This document shows, piece after piece, positions 10,099 through 21,077 of a stretch of 64,000 nt of DNA; position 1 is the stretch's first letter, and each line of letters begins with the position of its first letter. The notes under the pieces are model-generated. The model had not been told where the DNA came from. It searched no databases and worked only from the letters and a program-made list of their open reading frames with translations. Source of the DNA: Clonostachys chloroleuca (taxonomy: Eukaryota; Ascomycota; Sordariomycetes; Hypocreales; Bionectriaceae); assembly GCA_037952775.1 (NCBI GenBank), contig JBANAY010000001.1, positions 5,518,001 through 5,582,000 of the forward strand. Direction: 5' to 3'. The translations under genes were made by a program, and so were the position numbers.

Positions 10099-11998
10099 AT
10101 GCTCAGCAACCACCGTAGGAGAAGAGTTTAGATTACCGTCGCAATGAAGAGAAAGAGCATGTGAGGACATCGTTCTATATAATCATCCTTGATTAGCCAC
10201 GTTAGGAAAAAGCTATTCACCATTGAAACTCCGTCGTGTAGTGCTACAGTATCTATATTCATACGATATCCATCGCAAAGTAAGTGGGATAAACTCGAAT
10301 TCCCAATGGGAAACATAGAAACCTTTTTAAGATGAGCTAGCCGATGCCAGCTTTCATTGTCTCTGTAACGTTTCAGTAGCAAGAGGTAGAGATAAAAGCG
10401 GCAGCGACTTTGTTAGTGAGTGAACCGTGGATACAGCAGGGATGCCCGATAATACAACAGAAGATCAAGTGAATAAACTCAACAAGATGAAAAATAGAAG
10501 AACCCAGCAGTGTGCAAATTCCAGAAGATAACTGAGACGTGGCCTTCTTCAATACTCACTAAAGTATCGGCATCAACCGTTATAAGATGTTATGCCTATC
10601 AATTGAGCACCGGTATGTACGCGATGCCAAGCCTAGGTGAGAATTGGAGTTGAATGTCTGCCTTTTGATAGCTTGGGAGTGACTTTATTGGAGGCGTGTT
10701 GGGAACTGAAGGCTCAACTAGCTCCAGTAGCAGTTTAAAGTCTCAGCATCATCAAGCTAAAATTATGTCATAAGCAGGAGGGGGAAAAAGGCACTCTGCC
10801 ACGACGCAGGTAATAAGCACATAGTAAGGCGAAGCAAGTCAGCTGAATACCTCAGTCAACTAGATTGCAGGGTAACAGTGAGGCTAGACTGTTTGAAAAT
10901 TCAGTCTTCTAGACTAGGATGCTACGCCTTCAAAATATATTCTTATCGTCCAGGTAAGGGCGCCAACCTATGCTATGTAAATCGACATTGTAGGGAAGGT
11001 TGATATCACGTGAATTCGACCTGGCTCAAAATCCCAAATAATTCGGGGCAGATTAGCCGTACTCTATCAAGCTGCTGTTATTCGTCAGGAGGAGTGCCAT
11101 ACTATCTCAATGGGAGATTCGGGGCATTCAGTAGATTCGTAGTTGGAGGCTTGATCATTAACAATTGGCTGTGTAGTGCTGAATAGCTCCACCATTTTGC
11201 CAATCAAGCTCTCGATATCGTCATACTTACGACGCTTCTTGCTGTTAGCAGAAAACTCATGGCCATCACATGATCAAGTAGGGGAAAGCGGTAATTCCTG
11301 AATGTCCTCTAAGTTAGAGCCAAATCGGGAATGGAGGGAGGCAAACTCAAAGAAGGGAATCACATCTACTTCCACCTACACGTCCGCTACCAAAGACTAG
11401 TGCTGGTGTTGGAGACCAAGAGGTATATTAGAATTTGTGGCAACCTTGGTCGGGTCGACCCCTAACGATTTTCTATAAATATCATCCCCCACGAAATGGC
11501 GCTTACATTCTATGTGCTGAAGGCTTCTTAGTTCGTGGCGCAGTTGAACGAGGCCTGACCCAACGGCGAAGGTTTATGGCAGGTGGTAATAAAGTTTCCA
11601 GTTCAGCTGCGGGGAGCAAGTGGCCTCGGTATGTCTTCACAGCTCAGAATGATAGTAAGCACCAACTAGCGTGGTCTCATTAGCAGTCGTTTTCAAGCCA
11701 AAACTTTCAAATCCCCTCCTACATCTGCGTACCTTGGTCTAGACCCGGTCGCTCGGCGATGGGGGTGAAAATGGATGCCCATATCTCACACATGATGGAC
11801 ACACAGCCGTGGAGTGGCGCTGCCGCTTATGATCCCTAGTCTCAGCCGTAGTAGAATACAGAACATCATAGTGGCCTCTGCTAACTATATATATCAGTGA
11901 TCTGCCTCATCCTCGGAGGCTCTTCATTCCGTTACTCAGACACATCTATCCCTTCACAGCTGCAATCTACAGGACATATTATATTCTTACTCTATACA
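10099..11998. other. Intergenic, no recognised feature
   Basis: The stretch of about 1.9 kb contains only short overlapping ORFs (none above 85 codons) without domain resemblance. It should hold the 3' region of the repeat-protein gene and the promoter of the GFA-family gene. No repeat family or RNA gene was recognised. Confidence 0.4.
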
Positions 11999-12472
11999 AT
12001 GGCCTCTTTCACGGGAAGCTGCATCTGCAATAAGCTCAAATTCTCCTTTACTGGTGAGCCGAAACAAACGGTCAGTCCCTCACGGTATCTCCTGCATAGG
12101 AGACGGCAAGAGCTAACGATTGTATAGGCTGTCTGCCACTGCCTTCAATGCCAAAAGCTCAGCGGCTCTGCCTTCACTTACAACCTCCTTGTCCCGCGCG
12201 AGGACTTCAAATGGACCTCTGGGTCACCCAAGGCCGGAACCTTCAAGCAAGAGAGTGGGATCATCGTTGAGTACTTTTTCTGTCCGGACTGTGGCACCAT
12301 AATTGCCAAGCAGACCGACAAAGAAGACTTCAAACCCTTCTCCATTGTTCAAGCTGGGACGGTTGATGGATTTGATACCAAGAGAAAGCCCGACGCGGAG
12401 TTTTGGGTGAGCCGCAAGGCAGACTGGGTTCAGCCTATTCCGGGTGTTCCGCAAATGGCGAAGTTTGAATAA
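11999..12472 (+). CDS. GFA-family (CENP-V/GFA) zinc protein
   Basis: Two exons, 11999-12070 and 12128-12472, are separated by a 57-base GT-AG intron and give 138 residues. Zinc-ligand cysteines of the glutathione-dependent formaldehyde-activating fold are present in the expected order: CxC at 8/10, CxCxxC at 27/29/32 and CPDC at 76-79. The length is normal for the small fungal members. The founding bacterial enzyme binds glutathione and formaldehyde, but most fungal relatives have no proven substrate, so only the fold is assigned. The intron interrupts between the first CxC and the second cysteine group, a common place in this family. Confidence 0.88.
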
Positions 12473-12803
12473 GGAAGCGTAGGGCATTTTTACGTTTCGC
12501 CAGCCTGTGATACTTTAGATCAGTAGGCTGCGAAAAGTGATGTTTTCTACTAGCACATAATGGGGGAAGGAAGACTTCACTCACGTTATATTACATTCGT
12601 TAATAAGAATCATTCTCTGCGACAGGCAAAAAGATCCATACATACTGTTCATGCAACTATAGACCAAAAAGGAGCTTCTGACAAATAATCCATATAGAGT
12701 TTTATTGTCTCCCCAGGGTCACGATTGGCGTCAAATTTCCCGGGAAGGCAAGGAGAAAGTTAGTTTTTCATTGAATGGGCATTCTCAATGGCCATGTAAC
12801 TAT
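12473..12803. other. Short spacer between converging genes
   Basis: The GFA gene and the RNase T2 gene converge here, so the stretch should contain both 3' untranslated regions. No terminator structure or repeat was recognised. Confidence 0.4.
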
Positions 12804-14061
12804 TTATGTAGCAGTCCAGGTAAGCTGGAGAGAGATAGACTTGGAGGCAGTATAAATCGTTCCCTGGGTAGTACCAGAGGGAACCGAGGTAGCATAAAAA
12901 GCATTGGAGCCACTATATGTCAAGTAGGTGCCATCATACCCGAATGAGCTTGGGGAAGATACTGAAGAGCTACAAGTCAAAGCGTTGCTCTGCACGGCGC
13001 AGTTTCCTTTGCTGGTCTTCAAAGTAAAGGTCGAGCCATCGGAGCTGACCGTTGCAGTGAAAGTAGCGGGTGTTCCCCCGTTTCGATACCAAGTTCCGCC
13101 ACTGACAAGGAACCCTCCAGAAGAAGCGCTGCTAGTGGTCACATATACATAACCGGTTCCAGAAAGTTGACCGGGCGACCCAGTGGGATTAGAACCGGCG
13201 CTGGTGGTGGTGGAAGTCGGAGAGGTTGAGCTGGATTTGGGCAGATACTTGATGCCAGTTGATGAGCAGGTTGAGCCCGAGCCAACAGGGGCTGCGGGAA
13301 CGAAGGTACCTGTCTGAACGGAACCCTTCACGTTGAAGTGATACCAGAGCTCATTCAGCGCACCGCTACTGCATCTGATGACAACGTTCTGCCCATGCTT
13401 AGATGAAAGAGCGCTCTGGATCTGCGCAAGTGTGTAAGTCTTGGTCGTGGAGGGCACGATACCAGCAGCGCTGAGCCAGTCGTAAGTCGGGATGTTCTTG
13501 AACTCCTGGACAGCACGCTCAAAGTAATCGACAACTTCCTCCTGGGGCTGATATGAATTATAGCACTTGGGCTCCAGGCTGCTCACGCATGTGCCATGCT
13601 TATTAAACTCATGCTCCCAAAATGACTCATCATTACCTTGATAATCCTTCCAGTAAGTCTGCATGTAAGACAAGGTGGAAGGAGAATTCGACTTCAAGAT
13701 CGCGGTAACGTTGCTCACTTCCCTGCTGCTGTCGCAATACTCCTCGTAGGTGCCATCGCACTTATCAGGCCTAGTTGTTCAATATTAGACTTGCAACATG
13801 GCTAATTAATTTCATTCTTGATCTTGAAAGCGAAGCCTACCAAAGTCCATGAACTGTCCAAGAGTTTGAAGGACCCGTGGAAGGGTTTGTGTCCCAAAAC
13901 TGAGTGAGAAGAAGTTGCCCGCCGGGGGTGTTGTAGCAGCATGTGTCAGTGGAAGATGACGAAGAGCAGCTGAGTGGAGAGTTGGAAGGACATGAAACAG
14001 AGTCAGCGATCGCGCTGCCAGCAAAGGCAGCGACGGCCCCGACAATGATCTTGGACAGCAT
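12804..14061 (-). CDS. Secreted ribonuclease T2 with C-terminal extension
   Basis: Two exons, 14061-13841 and 13770-12804, give 395 residues. Residues 1-19 form a signal peptide. Both T2 catalytic motifs are present: the first, WTVHGLWP, is split by the intron at the last Trp codon, and the second is FWEHEFNKHGTC, with the catalytic histidines. Eight or more cysteines of the T2 fold are visible. After the catalytic domain (to about residue 255) follows a Ser/Thr/Gly-rich linker and a beta-rich C-terminal domain of about 100 residues with one cysteine pair, as in yeast Rny1-type and some Aspergillus enzymes. It cleaves single-stranded RNA, probably outside the cell or in the vacuole. An rny1-like name would be a family guess, so no symbol is given. 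Confidence 0.9.
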
Positions 14062-15714
14062 ATCGAGTGATAAGGATGTGCGTCGATCTGGTCAGTCAGG
14101 ATGATGAGGCAAGTAGAGCTTAATTTTTAGAGCGACATGGCTGATCTTTATACTTGTTACAGGATGGGGAGATGCATGATGAAGGATGGAGCAGGAACCG
14201 AAACTAAAGGCTCACGTTGCCCCTCATCGTCGCATTGACGACTTAGAGCTCTGAATTGTCTCCCGTGTTTCTCGAGAGACTCTAATTCTCCATTGGTTGT
14301 GGCTAGACGAGCCTGAATAGGAAGGTCGGCATTGGCTCAAGGATGGGTAAGGGTCCTTCAGCTGCTGCAAGCCTTACTGAATCCTCTCCATATCGGATGT
14401 TCGGCATCAATGGGATTGCGGCCGAGACCTACGCGCCAATTATCACTTCTACAGATTCTTTGAAAGCTTCCAGACGAACGTAGCATCTTGGAAAAGGGAA
14501 CAGGTTGACGAGACGCTAACATATAAGCATGAACATTCTCCACTGCTCAATCCGGTGAACTTTTATCCTCATTCCCACAGGTAGTCACAGACGTTCAGAT
14601 GCTTCTCAACTATCTACAGATTCAGTCTTGTCACACTACAGGCTATACACCTGCCAAACGCGGCCATTGGGGGCGCGCCATTACGTGGTCCAACCTCTTC
14701 CTCAAGTCATTATCTTTCCGTCTCCATCGACAACGAACGTTCGTCTGGCGACACGTCGGCAACGGCCGATAGCCGCCTTTGCTGTCCTTGTTCATTTTAC
14801 CTAGCACGAAAAGTTCCCATCAAAACGGCAGGTTGACTGTTGATGATAAGGTGCGGAGTAGCAAAGTTGTTTGAAGGCAGCCACTTGCATCGGCGATAAG
14901 ACCAAAATAGTCAACTCCGCTCTCTCACTGTGACCGAATTTCAAAGAACCTTTATTGGTTGCGGAATCTGGAGTGGCCTCTTCTTGGAAAGATGAAACCG
15001 ACTGTTGTGGCTTGCAACATTCCACTTTGGGTCTAACTGCCTCCCTCCTCAACTCCACCTTGGAGAACAGTCGTCTTTGGTATCAGGTATCAAATGTAGG
15101 TGTTTCTTTTTTTTTCCTCTCTTTTATCTACCGCGCCGTGCGTGACTCTCTACTTTCCCTATCAGCAGTCTTTCTCTACTACGGAGGCATTATAACTCTT
15201 CACTTTCCCTCTCAATCCAGTAGGTAATACTAGCTGGGTTTTGAAATATGCATACTCTAGAAAGAGGGATAGTGTAGATACATTCTCACAACCTTATAAC
15301 GCTTTAGACTAGGCCTGAGAAGTCCGAGACCTGAGCTGAAGTCAAACAACAGGCAACACTGGGAAGATGAGAGAAATAGCAGCTATAAACCTGCCACTTG
15401 CTACAAGGCTAAATGCCTCAATTACATTTGAGAACCACAACTTATAATCAACTAAATTGTCACGCAGGATGGTAAGCTAGCCAAGGGCTACAGACTCAAG
15501 GCTGCCAAGTAGGAGATTGACGGTGTAGAGAAGTATGGCTTCTGGCTTCCCGAGTTCAACTTTTTGCTGACGAAGGAGAGCAACTACCCCCTCGAAAGAC
15601 TCGGGATTAAAATTGTTGTTGATTATGTATTCTCTTGTGGCTCCTCATGGATGTGGAATAACTAAATCAAATTATCACCACGGACTTATTCGGCAACTGG
15701 GTTACTGGACCAAC
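14062..15714. other. Intergenic with one possible coding relic
   Basis: The left part is the promoter region of the RNase T2 gene. Only short ORFs occur. A short protein-like remnant at 15468-15620 is listed separately. No transposon or RNA gene was recognised. Confidence 0.4.
15468..15620 (+). pseudogene. Possible decayed coding remnant with internal stop
   Basis: Read from 15468, the plus strand gives a protein-like stretch of about 50 residues (DGKLAKGYRLKAAK, then a TAG stop at 15510-15512, then EIDGVEKYGFWLPEFNFLL). The residue mix is far more protein-like than its surroundings and stays in one frame through the stop. I cannot name the family. It could be the tail of an inactivated gene or chance. 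Confidence 0.25.
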
Positions 15715-17175
15715 TCAATTGACTAGATAATCCATACTAGTACTCGGGGGTTCCTGGCCAGCTCGCCATCTATACTTGCTTCCTGGGTGGTCATCAGGCA
15801 GCTTCTTTGTGCCAATAAAGACCTCCCTAGCTGTAGCTCCCTCCTTTTCAACTCCTTCTCTAAAAAGCCCACGACGTCTAAGCTCTGGCAGAAGGTGCTC
15901 AATGATATCCTCGAAGGTTCCTGGGTTGGTGATATGGGCCAGGTTGAACCCGTCAACACCACCAAGCTCAACCCATTTCTCCAGCTCATCAGCAACAGTC
16001 TTGGGGCCACCAATAGCCTTTGCTTGAAGGCCGCCGAGGCTCAGATACTCGATGATTCGTCTCTTTGTCCATGGAAGGTTGTCTGTTCCTGGGACAGTAT
16101 CGGCCCACCTCCTGACCATGGACTGGATCCGAGGTGAGTCGCTGTGCAAAAAGTTCTGGTCATCATCATACTTGGAAAGGTCAACCCCTGTCCACCCTCC
16201 AAATAATGCAAGGGCGCCTTCCTCGTCAGTATACTTCAAATGCTCAGCCCGCTTGGCATATGCCTCTTCATCTGTTGCAGCCACAATGACACCGAGGCCG
16301 AGAAGAATCTTGATATGATTGGGGTCTCTCCCCTCCTTGACAGCGATGCTGCGCAAGTTATCCACCGTCTTGCGGACGCCTTCTTTGGTTTGTCCGCCAA
16401 TAAAGATCGCCTCGCCATGCTTGCCGCCAAAGCCATTGCCGGCTTCCGAAACACCCGCTTGAAATAGCAGCGGGGTGCGCTGCGGGGAGGGTTCACAGAA
16501 ATGGGGGCCCGGCACTTCAAAGTACTTGCCCTTATGATGAATCTGGCGGACGGCGTCATTGGCAATGTATTGACCAGTCTCCCGATCGGCCACCACTGCA
16601 TCATCCCTGAAACTGCCTTCCCAGAGCTTGTAGAGAACCTCCAAATACTCGTGAGCAATGGCGTATCGCTCATCATGAGGGATTTGCTCCTTGAGGCCGT
16701 GGTTGCGTGCTGCGCTGTCCAGGTACGACGTGACAATGTTCCAGGCGACGCGGCCTTCGCTGAGATGGTCGACCGTTGAGAGACGCCGCGCCAGGGCGTA
16801 CGGCTTGTCGTACGTCAGACTGGCTGTGACGCCAAAAATGAGGTTCTTGGTCGCTGCTGCCATGCTCGGCACGAGGAAGAGGGGGTCATTGACTGGAAAC
16901 TGTGCCCCTGAACTGAGGGCGGGAACGACATTGGCAGGGCCTTTGTACACATCATACGGGCCCAAGGTATCGGCGATGAACATGGCATGGAAGTTTGCTT
17001 TGTCGAGGAGCTGTGCAAGCTCCGTCCAGAACGACAGCTTGGTGTACTGGTCAGTCTTGTTTCTCGGGTGTCGCCATTGACCTGGTGATAGATGGCCCGG
17101 TGTGTTCATCACAAAGGCATTGAGAATGATCTGCTTCTTGCTGCCAGAACTGGCACTTTCACTCGTGTCCGCCAT
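15715..17175 (-). CDS. Flavin-dependent monooxygenase of the luciferase-like NtaA/SnaA/DszA family
   Basis: This is an intronless ORF. I chose the ATG at 17175 (MADTSES...; 486 residues) because the nine in-frame codons upstream (from 17202) are hydrophobic and not family-like. Typical features of the nitrilotriacetate/alkanesulfonate-type FMN monooxygenases are present: LNAFVMNTPGH near the N-terminus, ARRLSTVDHLSEGRVAWNIVTS around residues 135-155, LEVLYKLWEGS, and LLFQAGVSEAG near 255. Such enzymes oxidise a small substrate with O2 and FMNH2 supplied by a separate reductase. In fungi they often serve sulfur or nitrogen scavenging. The substrate cannot be read from sequence and no reductase gene is adjacent. 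Confidence 0.9.
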   Translation of the reverse strand: MADTSESASSGSKKQIILNAFVMNTPGHLSPGQWRHPRNKTDQYTKLSFWTELAQLLDKANFHAMFIADTLGPYDVYKGPANVVPALSSGAQFPVNDPLFLVPSMAAATKNLIFGVTASLTYDKPYALARRLSTVDHLSEGRVAWNIVTSYLDSAARNHGLKEQIPHDERYAIAHEYLEVLYKLWEGSFRDDAVVADRETGQYIANDAVRQIHHKGKYFEVPGPHFCEPSPQRTPLLFQAGVSEAGNGFGGKHGEAIFIGGQTKEGVRKTVDNLRSIAVKEGRDPNHIKILLGLGVIVAATDEEAYAKRAEHLKYTDEEGALALFGGWTGVDLSKYDDDQNFLHSDSPRIQSMVRRWADTVPGTDNLPWTKRRIIEYLSLGGLQAKAIGGPKTVADELEKWVELGGVDGFNLAHITNPGTFEDIIEHLLPELRRRGLFREGVEKEGATAREVFIGTKKLPDDHPGSKYRWRAGQEPPSTSMDYLVN

Positions 17176-18328
17176 GATGGAAATATACAAAATTGAAATC
17201 AAGGCTAAGATACGCCGTATGGACTAAGGACCAGCATATGATAAGTGATGGAGGAGGGGCTCGCCCGTCTATATGCAATCGAGGAGGCACACATTACCAA
17301 TGCCACCATCGGACCTTCGCCGTTAATCTTCTGCCTCCTCCGCATTGTTCCTTGGCTACGTTATCCGAAGCACTTTATCTGCTCTTAGCGTGTCATTGAG
17401 GGTCTGGTTTTGGTGTTGTTGCGACACAAAGTGGGGGTTTGTCACATTGCATCATACGCACGCAAAAGCTCGTGATGTTCATCTGAAGCCGATCTCGCAC
17501 GACGTCTGGCAGTTGTTAGTTGTGAGGTGGGAATGAAGTTATATCGTCTCCGTATTTTTTTGCCTTTTTTTCGTATCGTAAGTTTGTTATCTCTAGGTTG
17601 TGTGAAATGACATTGGTGCAAATGATTTGGTAATCTCCTCATCAGACAAAAATTGGTGATGGATTAAATTACTTCCAACTGTCACTCAACAAATCCACCA
17701 ACGGTCATTGTTAAGATCGGAAATAATTATACAAAAAAGGACATATATATCAAGCCTACATTTTGTACTTTCGAGAGAGCTTTCTACTTATTTTTTTTGC
17801 AATTATCGTGCTTACGCGGCAGTATGGGTCTAGGGTAAGCAAGGGGAATTGGGGCCAATTGATCGAAACGCATGACACGTTTCAGAGTCTCGTAAACTGT
17901 AATCCGATGGTCTCGATTGGGGAGCGGCTCTTCTTCCTGTCCCCGCGGTGGCAGATCGAAAGAATCAAATTGAAGACAAGCCAGCCTGACTCTTAAGCTT
18001 ACTTCTAGCCGACACTCCCAGGCGCGCATGACTCGCGTTCGTGTGACGGTCCGTGGATCTGCGGCGCCTCTCCAAAGGCCCAGATTGCATTGATTCACTG
18101 CTTAGTCACAGACTTGGGCCTATGAACGGCCATGTCGCGTACCAAGATAATCCACAGAGTTGGCACCAAGTGTGGCTGAAGAAAGGGCGGGAGTCTAGAC
18201 TCGGTCGGACTGTGTCTAGGTTTCGGCAGTGCCTCAATGAGGACAAACAATCATCAAACTCTTCTTATCTTTTCCATCTCTCACGTCGCCCTTTTCATCG
18301 TCAAGGACTACATCGCCAGACCGAAACG
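17176..18328. other. Divergent promoter region
   Basis: About 1.15 kb separates the divergently transcribed monooxygenase and amidase genes and should contain both promoters. The open frame of the amidase continues 92 codons upstream of the chosen ATG, but those residues are not conserved-looking. T-rich runs occur near 17560 and 17795. No specific site is claimed. Confidence 0.4.
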
Positions 18329-19591
18329 ATGGCAGAGGAGGGACTCGAGATCCCCAAGTTCGTGGTGGATCTATCGCTACCGCCCCGCCAGCGGTACGAC
18401 CACATCGTGCCGCATTTTCAGCCCAAGATCGACTCTTGCAATTTGCATGAGCTCTTTGACGAGCTTCTCATCGAGTTGGCGGGCGAAAAGCTGGGCAACT
18501 GGCTCAAGAACATATCCCCGGCCCTTTTGCGCCGCGTCCGTGGCCCGGAAGAGACCGAGGAGCTGGTCGGAATCTCCAGGGCCTCGGGGATCTCAAAGCA
18601 CATCCTGGTCGCCTTCAATGTCCTGCTGGACCTGCTGCTCGGGTGCACCAGCGGCGGTGTCCGCGTCGCTGAGGAGAAGTCTTCACCGAGGACACGGGCC
18701 TCGTCGAAATTATCATCGCGTGCGTCGCGGATGATTCATTTCCGGACTTTGGATTGGGGCATGGACAGGCTGCGAAATATTGTTGTCGAGCTCGACTTTG
18801 TGCGACACCGTGGCGGGCCTGTCATTGCCACTTCTTTGACATATCTTGGGTATGTGGGCGTCTTGACTGGCGTGAGGAAGGGTCTGAGTATGAGTCTCAA
18901 CTTTCGGCCTCACCATGCTTCGTCTACTTGGTGGGATCAGGCTGCTTTCCGTTATAACCAAGCCATGGTGGTATTGGGATTCCGGCATTCCATCTCCAGT
19001 TTGCTGAGGCAGACCCTGCTTGGCCCTCCAGCGCAACAACAGCACAGGCCTGCAGAGACAAAGGAGAAAAGGTCCAAGTCGACATCCCCGACCGGACAAT
19101 TGGATGAATTTGGGGAAGCTGACGTGCGATCATTATTGTCCAAGTTGGCCACGTCGCCGTCAACCTCGGCCTATCTGATCTTTTGCACCCCCCAGAAGGT
19201 CTACGTTGTTGACAAAGACAATCGCCGGGGGCCCGTGCGAGACTCTGACACTTTCCTGACTGCTTATAACCATGATGTCGCCGACGAAAAGGATCCTTCG
19301 CAGCTCAAAGACGCAGTTGCAGAGATTGCCCAGGGTCCAACCATCATGGGCATGGACGACATTGTCGCGTGCTCCCTAGATCGCAAGTGCCACCTCGACG
19401 AGCTCTGGCGAAAGAGCGTTGATGCTTTTGAGAAGAAGAACGGCGAATCGGCTAGGGCGATTAGCATGGCTGATGTTCGCGAGTTCGTGAGGGACCCGGA
19501 GATCAGGAACGAAGAGACACATTATGCCATCATCATGGATCCTTCTGAAGGGAAAGTTCTCTGGCGAAGAGTATTTGAGGAAGGAACATAA
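18329..19591 (+). CDS. Acid-ceramidase/NAAA-like amidase
   Basis: The ORF is open from 18053, but the likely start is the ATG at 18329, giving 420 residues that begin MAEEGLEIPKFVVDLSLPP, the usual N-terminus of the fungal family (NAAA-beta region). The motif GCTSGG places the nucleophile at Cys106; in this N-terminal nucleophile hydrolase family the enzyme cuts itself before this cysteine. FRTLDWGMDRLR follows about 45 residues later, matching the conserved region after the nucleophile. A low-complexity linker lies near residues 255-280. No signal peptide is apparent with this start, unlike animal lysosomal acid ceramidase. The expected reaction is hydrolysis of N-acyl amides such as ceramides or N-acylethanolamines; substrate is uncertain. 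Confidence 0.82.
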   Translation: MAEEGLEIPKFVVDLSLPPRQRYDHIVPHFQPKIDSCNLHELFDELLIELAGEKLGNWLKNISPALLRRVRGPEETEELVGISRASGISKHILVAFNVLLDLLLGCTSGGVRVAEEKSSPRTRASSKLSSRASRMIHFRTLDWGMDRLRNIVVELDFVRHRGGPVIATSLTYLGYVGVLTGVRKGLSMSLNFRPHHASSTWWDQAAFRYNQAMVVLGFRHSISSLLRQTLLGPPAQQQHRPAETKEKRSKSTSPTGQLDEFGEADVRSLLSKLATSPSTSAYLIFCTPQKVYVVDKDNRRGPVRDSDTFLTAYNHDVADEKDPSQLKDAVAEIAQGPTIMGMDDIVACSLDRKCHLDELWRKSVDAFEKKNGESARAISMADVREFVRDPEIRNEETHYAIIMDPSEGKVLWRRVFEEGT

Positions 19592-19683
19592 TGGGACAAT
19601 AAGTATGACATGAAATGATGAATTAGCGAATTTGGTTTACATCTTTCCGCATCTGAAGAGTTGATTTTTAAGATTGGAATTAC

Positions 19684-19707
19684 ACTACATTACATTACAT
19701 TACATTA
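19684..19707. repeat. Pentanucleotide microsatellite (ACATT)n
   Basis: About four and a half uninterrupted copies of ACATT lie in the short spacer between the converging amidase and PTH11-type genes. It is a simple repeat without evident function and may vary between isolates. Confidence 0.85.
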
Positions 19708-19735
19708 GTACAGTATAAGATTATATATGATCATA

Positions 19736-21077
19736 CTATTTCGATATTTCGATGGATCTTTGCACCCGTATCTTCGACGGCGGCAACGGATCAAGGTGAT
19801 GCATCGAGTCAGAGGTCTCATCTTCACGCCCTGCCCAGCTCCTCGTTGTGTTGCGGTATTGGCTACCGCCGACATCAGCCCACGGCCGGTCTAATCCGGT
19901 CGGACCATCCGTCATTTTGTAGCTGGAGGACGTAGCTGCATGTCTCGTTATCGCTGAATCATACCAGCTTCGGGCTCGTGTCCCTGCGTTGGTGAATAAT
20001 GGTCCCAGTGTTGGTACGCAGCCGCATATAATCGCCATGCCGAGCTGCAAAGTAGAGCACAGCACCGTCTTGGCGAATTGGACTTAAATGTGTCAGTTTG
20101 GCTCATAAAGGTGAAGAGTGTGTGGATACTCACAGTTAGCCATCACATTTGGCGGATTCCATATGGCAGTGACACGGACAATGCTTGTCACGCAGACACT
20201 GCATCACGTTAGCTTCTTAGATACGCTTAGAGTGAGATGACCAGGTAACACATACGCAGCACCCAGCAGAAAAATCCCCAACAAGGAAAATTTGCGATTC
20301 CTATCTAGCCGTAGGTGTCTTACGGCATAGATTGGGATCAGAAGAATCCCGATATCAATGAAGAGATTAGTCAATTCAACGGCAAGAAGTAGCTTCGGCG
20401 TGGATATGCAAGTATCTGATTGTCCAAACGTGTCCCATAGATAGTTGATGGGCCTGCATTGGAAGATAATGAGGAAGGTGAAGACGACCCACCACACCAG
20501 ACATATGGCGGTGCTCGTCCAAATGATCTTTTTCTGAATTTTCTCCACGCCGAACAGTGTCCAGTAGAAAGCGAGGATGCTGAGTTTGACAACGGTAATG
20601 TCCAGCGTAAATATCAACTCAATAGCGAGACCCATCTATCTCTCGTGTCAGCAATTCGGTTACGTTCTTCTTCCAAGAGGGCTGGATCCCCGTGAAGAAC
20701 GCATAATTCCAACTTGCCTTCATGAATGCCTTGGCTTCAGACCCGCCAATATCTGAGGATCCGGCAACCACGCCGCTCCCCTCAAATGCACCAGTCTTTG
20801 ATACATTGAAAATATCTTTAGATTTTTAGTTAGATGATGGAATTTCCCTCCTGCTCTTGACTTTTGGATATCTCTTACGATTGAAAATGACGGCGGCGTA
20901 GGCAACAAAAACGAGGTATGACACTAAGCACAGCCAGTCTGTCAAATAAGGAGGTTGGCGGAGAGTAGACCGCACGTAGAAACGCAAAGCAATAAATATG
21001 ATTGCTATCACGAGCATAGCCACGCATCCTGAGAAGTTTTGGAGCGCGCCGGATGATAATTCCGAGAAAGCCGCCAT
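19736..21077 (-). CDS. Fungal rhodopsin-domain (PTH11-like) seven-helix membrane protein
   Basis: Five exons (21077-20879, 20815-20718, 20635-20256, 20198-20134, 20082-19736) join in phase to give 362 residues. Hydrophobic helices are visible in every exon, including residues 17-31 and 50-64 and the helices of exon 3 (around LIFTLDITVVKLSILAFYW and AVELTNLFIDIGILLIP). The motif VKLSILAFY and the Cys in FQCRPI are characteristic of the fungal rhodopsin-like family (Pfam fung_rhodopsin) found in PTH11-type G-protein-coupled receptors. The N-terminal CFEM domain of classical Pth11 is absent. The C-terminal tail (about 80 residues) is polar and probably cytoplasmic. Intron 2 (20717-20636) starts with GC rather than GT. 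Ligand and pathway are unknown. Confidence 0.8.

Noticed and set aside
9484..10170. A 228-codon minus-strand ORF opposite the repeat-protein gene
   Set aside because: It is the antisense shadow of repeats with strong codon bias; the plus-strand frame has a signal peptide, repeated modules and a good start context.
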